Assembly (NCBI GenBank): GCA_003508835.1
Contig: PUFA01000077.1
Location: 6,152,001-6,216,000 of the forward strand
Origin: Eonycteris spelaea
Taxonomy: Eukaryota; Chordata; Mammalia; Chiroptera; Pteropodidae
DNA: 64,000 nucleotides
Reading direction: 5' to 3'
A program made the translations under genes and the position numbers. This document shows, one piece after another, positions 38,401-53,400 of this stretch (the first letter of the stretch is position 1; each line of letters begins with the position of its first letter). Under the pieces are notes generated by a model. The model had not been told where the DNA came from, made no database searches, and worked only from the letters and a program-made list of their open reading frames with translations.

Positions 38401-41400
38401 ATTTCAGTTTCATGTATTATCAACCATATGCTTAAATGCTTTCAAATTTTAATATTCCTGTCATTTTTATTATGCTCGTAATATTTTAAATAGCTCCCTA
38501 TCTGTTGATAAAAGTTAGTGTCGATACATTTTATGACTTACATAGTTGTATCTAACATGAAGTCTTATTTTGCTAATAATAATGGGTGTTTATTACATGC
38601 CAGTAACTGTGCTAAGCACCTTACGTGTGTGATCTTGCTTAATCTTCAATGACAACCCAATGGGATGGATTCTCCATTTGACAAAAGTGCCTGCTGCAGC
38701 TTAGAGAATTTAACTCACCTAGGACCCACCGGCGTTAGTAAGTGCCCAGGACTTGAGCCTAGACACATCTAACAGAGAATATATGTATTTTAACAGCTGC
38801 AGGACTTTGGTTTGTCAAGATCAATCAAATTTGCATAAGGGCCAAACTTTGCTCTAAAAATAGTAGCAATACCATGTTATGTTCTGGGACACAGAGTCTA
38901 GAAATTTTATAGTAATATATTACGACAGTGAATCAGCTTTGAACATTAAGGGAGAAATAATACGTAGACGTGTTAACATGTTTAGGATGAGGCAATTGCC
39001 TTGGGTAAACCATTTAGGCCTCCTCTCCACGTCGGCATAATGCTACAGGCCCAGAACCAATAGGTAGTATTGTGTGAAACTCGTGGTCAAGAGAACAGAA
39101 TTTATTTATTTTATTTCTGTGTCAAGAGAGCTGAATGCCTAGGAAAGTAGAATTGCACTTAGCAATTTATTTACCAAAATGGCTTGGCCAATTGGATTCT
39201 TTGCCCCTAGCCACGAGAGAAAAAGAAAGCAGGGGAAAATGTCTTGTTTGGAACTGGCTGTTTGTGTTCTGCTGGGCAAAATTTAGCCTGGGTGCCAGTA
39301 ATTTGTGGTTGTGTTTACGGAGAGGCAGGAGGGTGAAAGGGGATGAGGAATGAGGTTCTTGGCTCTTCCTGAGTTCCACGGTGTCGTCACCGTGTGGGCA
39401 GTGTGGATATCTGGCATCCTTTGCAGTGACTAGTTGTGCAGTATAAGAATGGTTCTGGCTACCGGAGGAAGGGATGGTGGTCACCCATGACGAAACCACA
39501 TCCTGCCCCTCAGCGCTGGCTCACATCGGGTGGGAGAAAAATCTAGTTGCAAGCAATATTGTATAGCAAATCTCAGAGCGGAAGTCACCACAGTTTGAAG
39601 TGGTGTGTGGAAGATGAACGAGCTGAAGGGAGACCTCCCTCCTATCTCATGCCACCCACAGAAAAAGCAGGGTTTGTACCTTGTCTTCCCTTCAGTTCAT
39701 CAGCTCACAACACTGCTCTGCTGGAAACCCTCAAATGGCTTCCCTTTGCACTTAGAAAAAAAAATCCAAACTCCTTCCCGTGACTGGCAAGGTGCTCCCT
39801 GCTCCGGTCCTTGCTCTTTCTCCAGCCTCATTTTCCACATCTCTTTCCCACTTCCCTGCCTTTGCCTTTGCCACATCTTCACGTGCTGGCTCCATCCCAT
39901 CTCCCAGGTCTCTGTTCACATGCCAGCTGCTCAGAGCTCAGAGGGACCTTCCGCAAGCATCCTATGTGGAAACCTCCCAGTCGTCATCTTTGTCTTACTG
40001 TGGTTTCACTGTCCTTCACTGTTCCATTTATACATATCCAAAATGATAGTTTACTTACTTGCTGATTGTCTCATTGGGATCTGAACCTTAAGAGAACAGT
40101 AGTTGTTTCGTTCACCACTCTGCCTCAGCCTGGCACATGGCAGGCACTCCACAAATATGTGCTTGTTAATACATTAGCTTAGAATCAAGGAGTGTTATAG
40201 CTGGAGGGGACCTGGGACACGGTGTACCCAAATCCCTCCTGCTATAGATGAGGAGGCTCGTGATGGTCAAATGACACAATCAAAGGTCAATGGTAGATGG
40301 TCTGAATTGTCGGGCTGGTATCCCTGTGGGGTCTGGACCCAGCTGATGCCCTAGGAGAAAATTACTCATATTGCAAACATATTGCAAACACTTTCCAGGA
40401 GGGCAAGCAGCTGAGTTCCAGAGGGACATCAACCAACTGGGGCTTCAGAAGTATCAACGAAAAACAGCAGCTGCCCTACCTGTGATCGTTTGAGACAAGA
40501 CCACCCTGAGGTCAACCGTGAGGCTTATAATCAAGGATACTCTATCTTGCATAGAACATTAGGAACATAATTTATCCCTGAGTTCTGTCGTCTCCTATGA
40601 CAGCGTGCTCTGCAGCTGAATTATATGTCTGAGTGGAAAACATGCACAGGATTATCAAAGATAGGAAAGAAGCTTCACGAAACTTCAAGAAAGCCCTGCC
40701 ATTTCTCACATGTTGGGTGCCCGTAGAAAAATTATGTCTTTTGCAATAAACTCTTGGTTACATCAGGCAGTGCCTCTGCCTGCACTGAGCGCTGTGTACT
40801 TCCAAGACCCTTATTTATTCAATGAATAACACAGATTAAAAACCTGGAAAGTTTTGTCCTGACTTTGAGCTTGAACACTGACAGGTTGGCAGAGGGAAAA
40901 TCTTAGCTACATTAATAATCTTCAGGCATGTCACGATTGGGTAAATATTATTTGCAAGTGAAAGATCTCTCTAACTGAGGGTGTGAAAATCCTCAGAAGG
41001 AAGGCCAAGTTTACGTGAATTAACTGTATTCTCGGCCCAGAGACACTTGCCTCTCTGTCTTCTATCCATCCCAGATATTTCTGAGCCTGCGATGGCGCCC
41101 CACTCCCTGCTGCATTATTACTCTGCGCAGCGCCGTTGGACTCAGTGATCCTGCTTAAACTGGGCTCCCCATCTACTCTAGCCCTTTTCACCTCCACCCT
41201 GTGATTCTTTGACGTTGGATGGCACGCGGCCCTCAGCCCCTGGCTCACTATCGCTCCTCTTCGCTTCTGTTCTCTCCCATCTCCAGGCTTTTCCTCATGC
41301 TGTTTGCCCCTGCAGAGCCTTCTGTCTAGGAAGGAGACACTCAGGTTCTGCCTCTTCCCAGGAGCTGTCTTCAGTGCTCCTTCCTCCATCCTCCAAATAG

Positions 41401-44400
41401 GACCAAACTCAATTTTCAGTCGTCGTACCGTGTTTCCCCGGAGGAACCCAGAAGCTCCTGACAAGCAGGGGCCAGCTCTTACATGATTCTCATGTGGCTA
41501 TGGCAACACTAGGTATACGGTAGGGGCTTAATACAGAAATACCTGTGAAGGGATGTGAAAGCATTCACCCCAAGCAATCTTCTATGTATTGGGACCTAAC
41601 GAGAGGATGCTGTCAACTGACTGCCATCAGAGGGTGCTTCCTTTAGCGGACTTGAGGGGCCTCTGGAGCCTACGTCACAGATACTTAAAATTAACCTCTG
41701 TCTTACCCTTCACCAGAACAGCTCAGAGAACAGTGTCAAATGCTCTTAGGAACCCCCTTGCTTGAATGGGAGAAAAGTCTGCTGAACTGGCACTTCAAAC
41801 TCTGTTCACCTGTCCAGTTTAGCACGTCCCCCCTACATAACGAGCACCAGATTTAGCCTAGAAACCCAGGTAGAATTTTCGTATAAAATACACTTCTGGT
41901 CCTGGGGGTGGGATATGTTTAGATTCTGAGTCTTCAAGAAAGACATTATACAAAACGGGCACACCTTTGATCCAGCAGTCTCCAAAGCGGGGTGGGAAAG
42001 AAAATCAGGTAGAAAAATCATAAGACATCAATCTCTACGCTTCATTTCATCTTCAACTTCTATTTTTGTGTGCTTTCTAAGGCCTGTAATTAGGACCCTC
42101 AAGATGAGAGCATCAGCAACGACTGATACCCAGTGCTTATCACGTGCCTCGCATTCCTCGAAAGCACATCCGATGTTCAAATTCAGTTTCTCACAGCCAC
42201 ACAATGGGGTAGAGACCATTATTAGCACCTTTTAAAGGTATGTGATTTACAAGTAAATTTAAGAACATGCATAAATGGAGCATACATGCTCTCATTATTG
42301 ATTTCCAGTTAGGAGTCCATGGCCAGAAACACCACTCTCCAGTCTCTCAACCGTCCCCCATTTCTTTGGATGCCCCCACTTCTGCGGGCACCCTCCTGCT
42401 TCAGCAAGCACCCTAGTACCTCTGTGACTGTGTAGGCACCCCCATTTCTTCAGGGAGCTCTCTACTTCTGCCTCTCCGCCATATCTGTGGTTATCCTCTC
42501 ACACCTGTGAGTGTCCCCGACTTCTGTGGGCACCCAGATGTCGCGGGACCTGCTCCCCTGAGTGTGCTTTATGACTGGGAAGGCCAGGAATTCTGAGAGC
42601 TGCAGACTTCCTTCTGCAAAGTCACTGACAACCTGATCAGCATTCACTGATGGACCCGCCCTGTGCCGGTACGGTGAGTGAGTGCCCTGCAGTGGGTTCT
42701 CACAGTCCCCCACCACTCTGCCCGTCATTTTCAAATGCGCTCACGGCTCTGCTATTTTGACCTTGTTGCCGCTGAGGTGGCTGGCCTCCTCCCCTCCATC
42801 CCAGCTTCTCAGTCCCAATGGAAAAAGATACCACCGGTTTTAAGATCCAAAGTGGCAGAGGCTAGGCTCCATCACGGCAGGCCACCGAGCGTGTGCAGCA
42901 GCAAATTCATCCAAGGTCACCGTGGCAGAGGGACCTGGTGACCGGGCCAGGCCGCTCTTGCTCATCACGACCCGCCGGGGGCTCGGCGACGGCACGCCTT
43001 TAATTGAAGGTCCTGGGTTTTGGCATTTGAGTCATCGTGCCATATTTTCGCCTTCCGTTTGCCAAACCGCCCGTCAGTTTAAACTAAAACATGTTTTTGG
43101 AAGAGACTTTCAGGGGTGGTAGGAAGGCATAACTTGCTGGAAACGTTCAAATGGACTTAGGGTGGTAATGCAAAATAAAAAGTAAAAAAAAAAGAATGTG
43201 CATCGGTTTAGGTTGTGAAGTTTGTCTTTGCTGAAGGACAGAGAGGACACGGTGGCAAGCTTGTTTGTCTTCACATACTTCCAATAACGCCACCTCGCAC
43301 ATACGGGTCAGTTCATTCCAGTCAGGACACTGGTGCTCAGGGTATTCCAGGACCTCCCTGGCCTGAACGTGGCATCTGCAGTTCTCATCTGTGTGACCAT
43401 TCTCATTCCACAGAGAGAGCTGGGAGGACCAGGTGAAAGGCCATCGTGCCGTTCAAGCGATTGAAGCTCTCTCCTGTGCACCCGCCTCGATGTGACTCGG
43501 TTAAAAACTTGGTTTGCAAAATGCAACATTTGGGCTTCCAAGGGGTTTCGGGGCTGCTTCTGCAAAGGTGAAACCACACTGGGGGGTCAGCTGGAGGGTA
43601 AATGTCCGTAGCAAAGCCTGGGCGCCACCTTCGAGGAATTCAATCAGATGCCCTAGCGGTGGGCTTCTGCGGACCCGCTTCACAGGGGACTGGGCTGGGA
43701 ACCACTGGGCCCCAGAAGGGTCACCTCACAGAGCCGTGAGCCAGTGAGGTCTCTGACAGCCTCTCCTGGTTTACCGGAGACCCGCTTCCTGCGCTGGCCT
43801 CTCTGTGCCCTGGGCGAGTTGGTCAGCACTGGCCTCCTCCCGGTTCCCCAGTTCCCACCCCGCCACCAGCCCAGCGCCTGGAATCGTCTCCAGCACCTCG
43901 GGGGAAATTCCAAAATGTGCTGGTCTTGGGGCATGGTGTAAACCAAGTTCTCTAAATGACCTTTCATAAGTGAGTGAGTAATTGGCTGCTTCTGAAGATT
44001 TTCAATCCTCTTTTAAACCCTCAGTTAAAATCGTATTTAAGCCGCTGGGGGGGGATGGAAGAGGGTACAGGCAGTGCGTGCAGCTAGGTCAGGTCAGGTC
44101 AAAAGCTAAATAGAAACCTCAAAATTTGGACTCCCAAAGTTCCACAAAATATTCGTGCTTACGGATCAAAATTATGACATCTCGAGATGGCGGTGTGGGC
44201 CATCTCTTTTATTCCTCCACGTGTCCTCTTTTCCTGAGGGTGACAGCCAGCATGAACCCCATTTTTTAAAAATGTAGTTTGCCTCGAAAGAGATTTAAAA
44301 AAAAAAAAAATTTTTTTTTTTTTTTTTTAAGGCCTTCAAAACGGGTTCGGTTTCTTACTGGAACTAAAGAATCATTGGCGCTAGGGAGAACCATTAGTCT

Positions 44401-47400
44401 GAGGTAGTAACATAGGGATAACGGACTGGCAGAGGCTACGCTGCAGGTTGGTTTAAGGATAAGAAGACTGTATGAGAAGTGTATTGAGTTCCTTAGAAGA
44501 AAAGCCTCAAAATGCAGTGCCTATCATTAAAATGTTTTAAGCTCTTCATAAAAATAACATATTATTTCTCAAATTACAGAGGGCTCTAACAGTGAAGGGG
44601 AAAAAAAGATTGCTCTTTCCAAAACAGAAAGATTTTTCCACTACTTCTGAACCTAACAACTCCGAAAGCATTCAGCAGTTTCTCGAACTTCAAAATTATT
44701 TAAGAGAAAGTGCTCATGATATATATTTTACAATTAGCTATTATCGGACACAGGTTCTCTGTGCTGTGTTTTAATCAACTGTGAGATTCCTCAGATATAT
44801 ATATATATTTTTTTTTAAGTAGAAAAACATTTTTATCAACTAAAAATGTTGATAAATGTTAGGGGGAATCAATGATAATTTTGGTAAGTAGGTAATAATA
44901 AATAGTTGTAGCTGAATTTATATAATAGGTTCTGGTCTGCAGAGTCTTTTCATATAACATATTCTACCCTTGAAGTTAAAGTTGTTGCAAGTCTCAGAGA
45001 AGATGAAACGTGAGAGTAGCGAGCTGGGATCTGACCCCAGGCCATTTGAACTTGGGATCTGACCCCAGGCCATTTGAACTTTTAATCCTCTTCTTACACA
45101 GAACTCCTCGTTGAGGTTCAGAGTGTGGAGACTGCCCAGGTTCCAGATCCTGGATTTGTCCTTATGCAGCTTTGTGACCTTGAACGAGCCACTTTATCTT
45201 GTTGTACCTCCATTTATTCAAACGGAGACAGTAAAAGTACTTACACTTCAGAGGGTTATTGAAAGGATAAAGGATGAGAATGCACATACGTGCATGAAAT
45301 AGAATTTCACTATCATGATCCGTGCGTAGTTTTGTTATATTGTGTTCCTTTGCTTAATTTTACTTCTTGTGAAAGGAAAAACAGGTAGGAAGGAGAACCA
45401 TCTAAAAACTGTCCATTTGGCTGACCAGTTTGTAATCAAGAAGACAGATCTGGGTGTCTTTTTCTAACACCTAGAGGATGGAAACTATTCATATTCTTAG
45501 CAACAGAGTTTCCAGTCTTCCTGGGCCCGTCTCCAACCAGCCTGGACTGGGCTGCAGGCTGCAGTGACCTCCCTGAAGTGGCAGAGTCAACTGAGTGACA
45601 TGAACATTTCATCATTTTGACTCTTTTGGATTAGAAGAAGGGCTTAGCTGAAGGGGGGACAGATCTGCTCACGTGGTCAGGGCCGCAGCTCAGAGCGTCT
45701 AAACTCCAAGGAGGCCCGGGTTTCTGTCGGGTCAGCTGGGACGGCAGCCCTGCCCGCATCTGCCCAGATGACAGGTGAATGATCCAGGACTCAAGGGAGC
45801 TTGAATGTCATTTCTCTGGCCGAGTCTCTGCAATCATCTGACTCTGGGACATGGCACCGAGAAGCACAACAACCCAAGAAAAAGAAAATAAAATCCAAAC
45901 CAACCAACACCCACAGGAGGAAAATTCCCTCCTACTTCTGAGTCTAAAATCCAAACAGCTGCTGCCTCCCAGGCTGAGCCACTGACGAAAATGCACAAGG
46001 GAGCTCGGGGGGAAAAACAACTGTAAACCAGCTAGGAAGAACCACCGACTTGAAGGTCATGGTTAGACTTATTTGCTTCACTATCTTCATCACTGATGTT
46101 TTGCTAAAGCTCATTAAAAACCTTTTTTTTTTTTTCTCTCAACACAGTTTAAAAGGGAAAATAAGTGACCCCAACAGGTAGTTTCAAGCTTTAGGTAAAC
46201 ACAGGACTAAATATTGTTATCACATGGGAGTGGGCTGGCAGGGAGCCACGGGGAAGAAGCACTTAGGTGCTTCGAACTCATCCAGTTTTGTGGTCTAAAC
46301 CCAGAACGCCTTGGGGTCGCCTATAGTCAGCTGCAGTCGGACAAGGAATGGGACAGTGAGAGCAATCGAGGTGCAGAAGGTTTTTAAAAACAAGTCAAGG
46401 TGCTTTATGGCTTGCTTCCTGCTGAATCCTCTCTTTCTATCGTGGCCACCGGAGCCAGGGCTGGCTGCAGCATGCTCCCGTCTGCCCCTGGGGGCTGGGG
46501 GTGCCTCCCTCCAGGTATCACGGGTATCACGGCAGTCCACCCGCCAGTGCCAACCTCAGGCACATCCTAACAGGATCCAGATAACAACCTGAAGTATGTT
46601 AGGAGACAGGGAAGTTGAGGAGTCCATTTCCTGCTTCCCTTAAAGTTCCCAGGGTCCTAAAATCTTATTTCTTTGGGGGAAACTACTTTAGACAACCTGA
46701 AAAGGCAACTCAGCTTGAGAGAGAGGCTGGATAAGCCTTCGGGTGCTTGAGACTTACCCGTACGACGTAGTTGAATCTCCTGGAATCCAGAATGGCAGTT
46801 GAGAAGTCCAGCCTGTTGAACGCTTCCCCTAACGTGCAATAACCATGACGCTAAACACGAGAAGAGGGGAACTGAGGTTATTCCAGAACAATCCACCTGG
46901 ACTCTACTGAACAAGCTTGATGCCTACCCTAGGTAGCTATGCCCATTTGCTCCTTTCCTGTGGGATGACATGCTCTTTCTGGGAACCTCCCTTCCCAAGA
47001 GCCACACATACGGGGGTAGTGCAGCCGGCAGGTACTTTGGCCAATGAGTGACATGTTAAACACCCCTCTTTGTGACTTGCACCGTTTAGGCCCTTGTTCT
47101 CGGCACACACTAGCCGGGGAAAATCATAAGTAGTTGCTTCTCAAGGAAAGGCTGGGAGCTGGAAATGTGATGATGGTGGATATGCGTGAGATGATGGTGG
47201 TGGGTCATCGTCACACACTCCTGAGAGCAGCATGAGCCCTGCCTGCTGCTCCGCCTGCCACCTGCCTCAGCTCTCTCGTGCTTTTCTCACTGTGATCATC
47301 AGCAGCATTTTGAAGGCTTCATGAGGAAGCACAAGTTTTGATCTTTGACCCACAAACCCACAGGGAACTGGCAGTAGAGAGCCCTGACTCATAGTCCCAG

Positions 47401-50400
47401 CTCTCCTTTAAGCACGGGTGGGCTCCAGTGTATCGCTGACCCCCTCTGGGCCTCAAATCACAGAAGGATGTTTGTTCCCCAAGGTCCCCGAAAGTGAAAA
47501 AAATTCTATCATTCTATCGTGATGCCTTGTATCCTAGTTGTCTGAGCACATAAATGCCCATGCAGAGAGAAAACACACGTCAGAGGGTTTTATAAAGTGC
47601 CATGCAAAGGTAGGTATTACAGCGTCTGGTCCCCTTCTACGTCGAGCTCAGTGCCTCACACAGCACAGGCACTAAGACTTCTGCTGCATTTAGGGACCTG
47701 TCATTCCAGGGCTAAAACTGAATTGAAGTCTAAAGAGAACAAAAAAGAGGGACTGTCCCGAGGGAAAGGTCAGGGCCTTATAATAATACTTTGGAGGTGG
47801 GCATATTAATCTTTATAAACACTTCTACATAGATTATCTCACTGAATGGTTGGGGGGAGGGGCGGGTCCACTTAGTGACTTTTGCTTCTCTCTCTCTCTA
47901 TCCTCAAACTCTGATGGTTGGCTATTTTTAGTGGGCTGCTAGTCACCATCCACCCACACCCAGAGGACAGTCATGATTTGAAATCATATTGCTGCCCAAT
48001 TTCCCACCTACTCTGTTGGGGGAAGGCATTAAGCTATGCATACCCTTTAATGAATTTGATCAACAGATGGATGCTCACCTCTTTAGTACTTCCTTTGTGA
48101 ACATAGATCCATTTTTCTTGGTGGAAATCTAGGGAGACAAAAAGAAAAATTACCCAGCTTTAAAATTTGTAACATGCTCAAGACTTAAACTTGTTTCTTT
48201 TTCATTTACTCCAAAGTGTGAAAAGTTTTGAGAAAAAAATACAAAAACTCTACTGACCATCTAAGAGGATGCGAATGCCTAATTTCTGCAGTATATAAAT
48301 ACTGGGGTTATAATTTACTTTGTCCGAAGCACTCCAAATCTTTGATATTCAGATTCAGTATTTCATAGCTCCAAATTAAAAAAAAAAATCTAATACCTAA
48401 GTACAAGTTTGTTTTAAATGCCAAGCCTACAACTTATATAAGGCTATAAAGCGTAGAAATAAAACAGATAACATGAGGAAACCATGCAGTATAGATGGAT
48501 TAAACTACAGATCTGTAATTTGTGCTTATTAATAGAACTTTATACTCTCTTAATACATACAGCATCTAGAAATGTTACTAGTATTTATACAAGGAAAGAG
48601 AAACAAATCTATTTTCAAAGCCTCAAAACACAGTTCAGAATAAAAGCGCATACTGGATCCGATTCAGCTGACCATATCACTGTATAAATAACTAAATTAA
48701 CTATGTCAAATATTAGTGACAAGCAGGGAAAAAATGCCCCAACTAGCAACTGACTTATAAACAAGACTATAAAGAACACATTAATCTCCCTTGTAAAATG
48801 CACAGCCAGGTTTCTGAGAGCAAAGTTCCCAGAATCTCTGTCAACGACACAGTAAACATTGAAGCGAATGTCGAACTTTCGAGGTGTGATTTTTTCCCCT
48901 CCTAAGAACCAGTCGTAATGATCTTCGAATGGCTTTCTCCGTTAAGTTCAAAACGACTTACACTGAGTTTTGGTTTTGCTGTTCAGTATGTCCTTCTTTC
49001 TCTTCTTGGCTGCAACATCATAGTTCAGGCTGTTGAAAAGATTCTCCTTATTATATACTTCCTTGTTGCAGTAACTAGGAAAAACAAGACGAGAGGGCAT
49101 GTGTGTAACAGCTACACTTTAATACAAGCTGTTTCTATACATAACTTACTGGGTTATACAACACAAACATACATGCTTCGCAAAAAAACAATAAAACTCC
49201 CTCAAAAGAAGTCTATCACAGGCACAGACTTTCCTCTGTGAGGATCGGATATTGTCACATGTCTGTGGAAGGCAGGGATGGGCGCCTCTGCTTCTTTTGA
49301 ATTCCCCACAGTGCCTGCCATTATATCTGACACACAGCCCTGCTCTCTTTAACTAAGGGTACTACAATATTACTCTAAGCCAAGCTGATGAATGGAGGGT
49401 GAGGCGAGGGGCCATTACTGGTATCACTGGAATACACAATGCCGTCCTTTTGCAAAAGCATCCACCCCGAGTTGCTTTTTAAAAAGATATAATTCATGTG
49501 CCATACAGTTCCCCTACAGTGGACCCAAGCTGCTTTCTTCACTAGCTGCTTCTGTCGTGCCTTAGAAAGACGATCGATCACATTTGCAAAAATCTGACTT
49601 ACGAACTCCATTTCTAGGAGAGGCTTCGTGCACAGTGCTGGTTGTTTAGGCTTCGTGTAGCTGAGTAACACTGGGCATGAGGCTGCGAGGTGAAGACTTT
49701 GGGTCCTAAATGGAGCAGGCTGAGTTCACGATGCATATATTTACGAGGGCTGAGAAGACAGAACTGCCCAGTTCCCAGGTCACTGAGGGATACGGAGGTT
49801 CACCTCCGGTCATGTGGGTTATTTCCCTTGTAGGCTGAGCCATCATTTGGGGTATTTGTGTGTGTGTGTGGGGGGGGGCTGGCTGAGTTCTAGTTTACTG
49901 TACAATGTAATTTCAAAGTTTCTGGAAATTTCTGAAGTTTCCACAGAAGGAGAAATGCTGAGATATAATGAGAAGGTGGGCACTCAACTCTCCCAACTCT
50001 CACGTGGGTGTGTATTCCTATGCAAGGCAAGTTTTATAATGCCAATTAGTAAAACGTAAACTAGGTTTTTAAAAATTACACCAATATATTAGAGTACTTT
50101 AATTTTTCTGAATTCCTCTGCTGAATTTAAAATATGATTTCTATCTTTTTTGGGGACATACATCTATGGGTTAAAGGAGGTATACCTGTACTTCTCCATT
50201 TCATGGACATTGTGTAAATGTTAAAAAAAAAAAAAGAGGGTTTGAAAAAAGTTCCAGTATCCTGTTGGTACAATAGTCTCTCAATTAGCGCTTCCATAAG
50301 CACAATGAGTATCTTGCTAAAATGCTGGCACGTGACATCGCCAACAATATACTCAGTGTTTCTGGACCCATAGGGACAAGCTTGATAGGTAACCAACCAT

Positions 50401-53400
50401 TTGTTAATCTTCCCTCGTAAACACCTGCTTGACGTCATTTACTGAGTTTTCTGGTGTCTTTAGCCTTCTCCTGCAGAGATGTCCTCAGAGGTACTTTGTT
50501 TTTTTCTTTTTAATTTTTTCCTTCAGTACAATGCTTAGACATTTATATAATTTATGAAGTGATCCCCCCTATTACCACAGCACCCATCTGTCACTACTCA
50601 CAACCATTACAATAATAGAGGTACTTTCTTAAGCGAGCCAAGGGCGAATGTTTCAGGCCAGGCTTTGTGTCACATGTGAGCGTGTGTCTGTCACCTGCAC
50701 AAAGACAGGGGTACAAAACTACCCATCAGTCAGCTATCTGCTCTGAGGTCGGCAGGGAGAGAGGGGCGGAACGAAGGGAGGGCAGAACTCTTGAGTCCTT
50801 AAGGCTCACTTGAGAAATGTCAATCAAAGCTGAGGAGAAGGGGACAACATGGAACGTCCCCGACTGGCCCACGATGTACCACAGCAGAGGAGAGCTTAAG
50901 AAAGCAGGCAGGCCATTCTGTGGGGCCCTTCCTTAGAAGTTTTCAAATTTATATTTCATCTTACTGTTTTCTAATTGAAAACATTCCTCAAAGGAATTGG
51001 AGCACTTGCTTTCTTCACAGAAATGCCAATAACCTGCTTTAAGCCCGAGTGACTCATTTCCAAAGCTAGTTTCAGAAGAATCTGACATAACTGACGATGC
51101 TCTCGCACTGCAGAATGTAGAAAAGCTTTAACCCAAGAGAATCCCTGAACGTTTTGCTTGGTTACTAGGTTTTGGAAGGAAGGGCTACAGGGTTTGTATG
51201 TTGCTTGCTCCTATGTTGTCTTTTAAGTAATAATATATTCAGTTAGAGGCTATTTTGAGAGTTCAATTATGTCCATTTGAAGAAAATACAAAGCCAATGG
51301 AAAATCGCAACAGAAAATTTTAACAAGCCACCACCATTTAAGAACCGCGACATTTATTTTTAAAATAAGCAAAGCCATTTAAAGAGGCTGCTTTCTTCAT
51401 TAAGTTCAATCATAGCCAGTAAGTTGCTATTTTGTAGTCAGTTCTTACTAATCTTGATTTTTATAGGCACAGGCCTATAATAAGAAAAAAGACCTCTCCA
51501 GTCCTATACCATCATCACGTTCCAAAGTAGTCTAAGACAATTTTAGAAAAGGTGGAAAGATTTCAAAGTAAGACCATTTTGGCAGTGGAGATAAAGGGAC
51601 AGAAGGAAAAGAAAAGGGGAGGGGGGAAGCCCGAGTTTTCATTTCATTTGCAATAAGAGGCCATTGAAGAAAGCTGTGGCTGCCCCAAAGGGCTTAGTTG
51701 TAGGTGAAGGTCAATGACCTTTCTATGCTGATTTGCTCCAGCGCATACCCAAATTGTCAAACTCAGGGGCTAGTACCTAGATTGCTTGATAAAACAAACA
51801 GCCTACTGTATAAAGCTCTTAGAATAGGGCCTTGTATACAGTAAGCACTCATAAAAATCTAACTATTATTTTTATTTTCTTATGCACCAAGGTAAACTTC
51901 CTGCTTCCTGGTTCAGCCTTAGCTACTGTTGGAAAGCAGAAGGAAAGTTTTCAACTGCAGGACTGGGAGAAGGGTGGCTGAGGCTCAGAGAGCTAAGATT
52001 ACTCATCTCTGGGGAGGGGATGGGGGCGTGTCATTGGTGAGCAGGGCTATCTGAGGTGCCTCGACCACCACTTCCTTGAAGCATTCTTGGATCGCCCCAA
52101 TTCACTCGGAGCTCTTTCCTTGAATTTCTAATCTGTCCCACCAAATGTAGCACTTGTCATTCCTTCTCGATCTCAATGGAGTGCCAACTTTTTGAGAAGG
52201 GGCCCTGCTTCAAGCTTTTCTGAAATCCTCCCACGATCTCAGTTTTGGGGCACTTGGCTGTGATGGGCTTTGGACCATTCTGCTGCTGGAGGAAGATGGG
52301 GCCCCAGGACCACAGAGAAAATGGCCAGTAGGGTCCAGGGAAGGTGTGCCGCGCAGACAGACGGTGGTCAACATGAAACACTCGCCCCCGCCAGGCTAAA
52401 AACACAACGTGCCTTTCATCCCTGACTCTTGTTTGGGCAGCTCACACAATGGTCCGTGGGATTAGAGAAGTGTACCATGTCTCTGCCGTCCTCTGTTTTG
52501 CACCCACCCCCACCTGTGAAAGGGCCTGCCTTTTGTTGTCTCCTAACAGGAGAGGCATTCGACCTTACCTGTGTAGGTGGGCACTCAGCCCAAACCTGAC
52601 ATCACAGAAAAACAGCACCAAGACTCAAAACAGTGGGGATATTTGAGACTACAAACCCAGGTCTCAGAAGGCCAATGCTTTAAAGAAGCTGGCAGACTTC
52701 TCATGCTCAGTAAGAAGGGATTGTTTACAATTGCTGGGGGAAAAAAATACAGGCCTCTGCAAACAAACAGCCGGCTGCTTTGCTAGGAGATACCAAATGA
52801 TTCCTAAACTCTGACTCATCAAAGAACCACAGGCAGTGGCTATACCTGTATAGATCACCGTTTGTGATAATGATGGTGAGTCAGACAGCTCTAGCTCAGA
52901 AGACTGTGAAATGGGAAGAAAGAAGGGAGACTCATTAAGGGGACAAAGGGGCAGTGAGCTACGGGTCCCAGCCTAGGTTAAACTTTTTAGTCAGTTGAAA
53001 CCATCTTTAGATCTGCTGTACTGTGGAGAGAGAGGCATCATTATTGACTGTGAAAGGAGGGTGATAGCAACTGCTCTCCTGGATCAGGGACAGTGGGAAT
53101 ATTTATGAGCCGGAGGCTCTGTATTCTGAATCCTCTCCTGCTGAATCCAGGAATCTGCTTTTCACTGAGGAGCACCCTAAATTACTGGGTGAGCCACTGC
53201 AACATGGCTCACCAGATCACTGCTGCACCTCCCTAGAAAGAATCCGCAGAAATAGAGTTACCCAAATATTAGGTTATGATCCTTAGGAATGAGGAAGAAG
53301 GAAGGAGAGGCATAATTGACAAAAGACATAGTCTGGTGATAGCACGTAATCTTTTTATTTTTCTGTAAGTTAATTATCTTGTTTTTCCATAAATAAAAAA

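Larger units (their letters stand above)
35029..46757 (-). other. FBXO32: FBXO32 intron 4
   Basis: This is the largest intron, 11.7 kb, phase 0. It holds several MIRs, two L2 3' ends, a Charlie-like hAT fragment, a degenerate minisatellite (42354-42542), an A14/T18 palindrome, a nuclear-receptor-like half-site array (44086-44101) and a 28-base tandem duplication (45025-45080). I saw no nested gene. Confidence 0.85.

Noticed and set aside
40931..41464. Minus-strand open frame of 177 codons in intron 4
   Set aside because: Much of it is the antisense of a diverged L2 fragment; there is no conserved domain.
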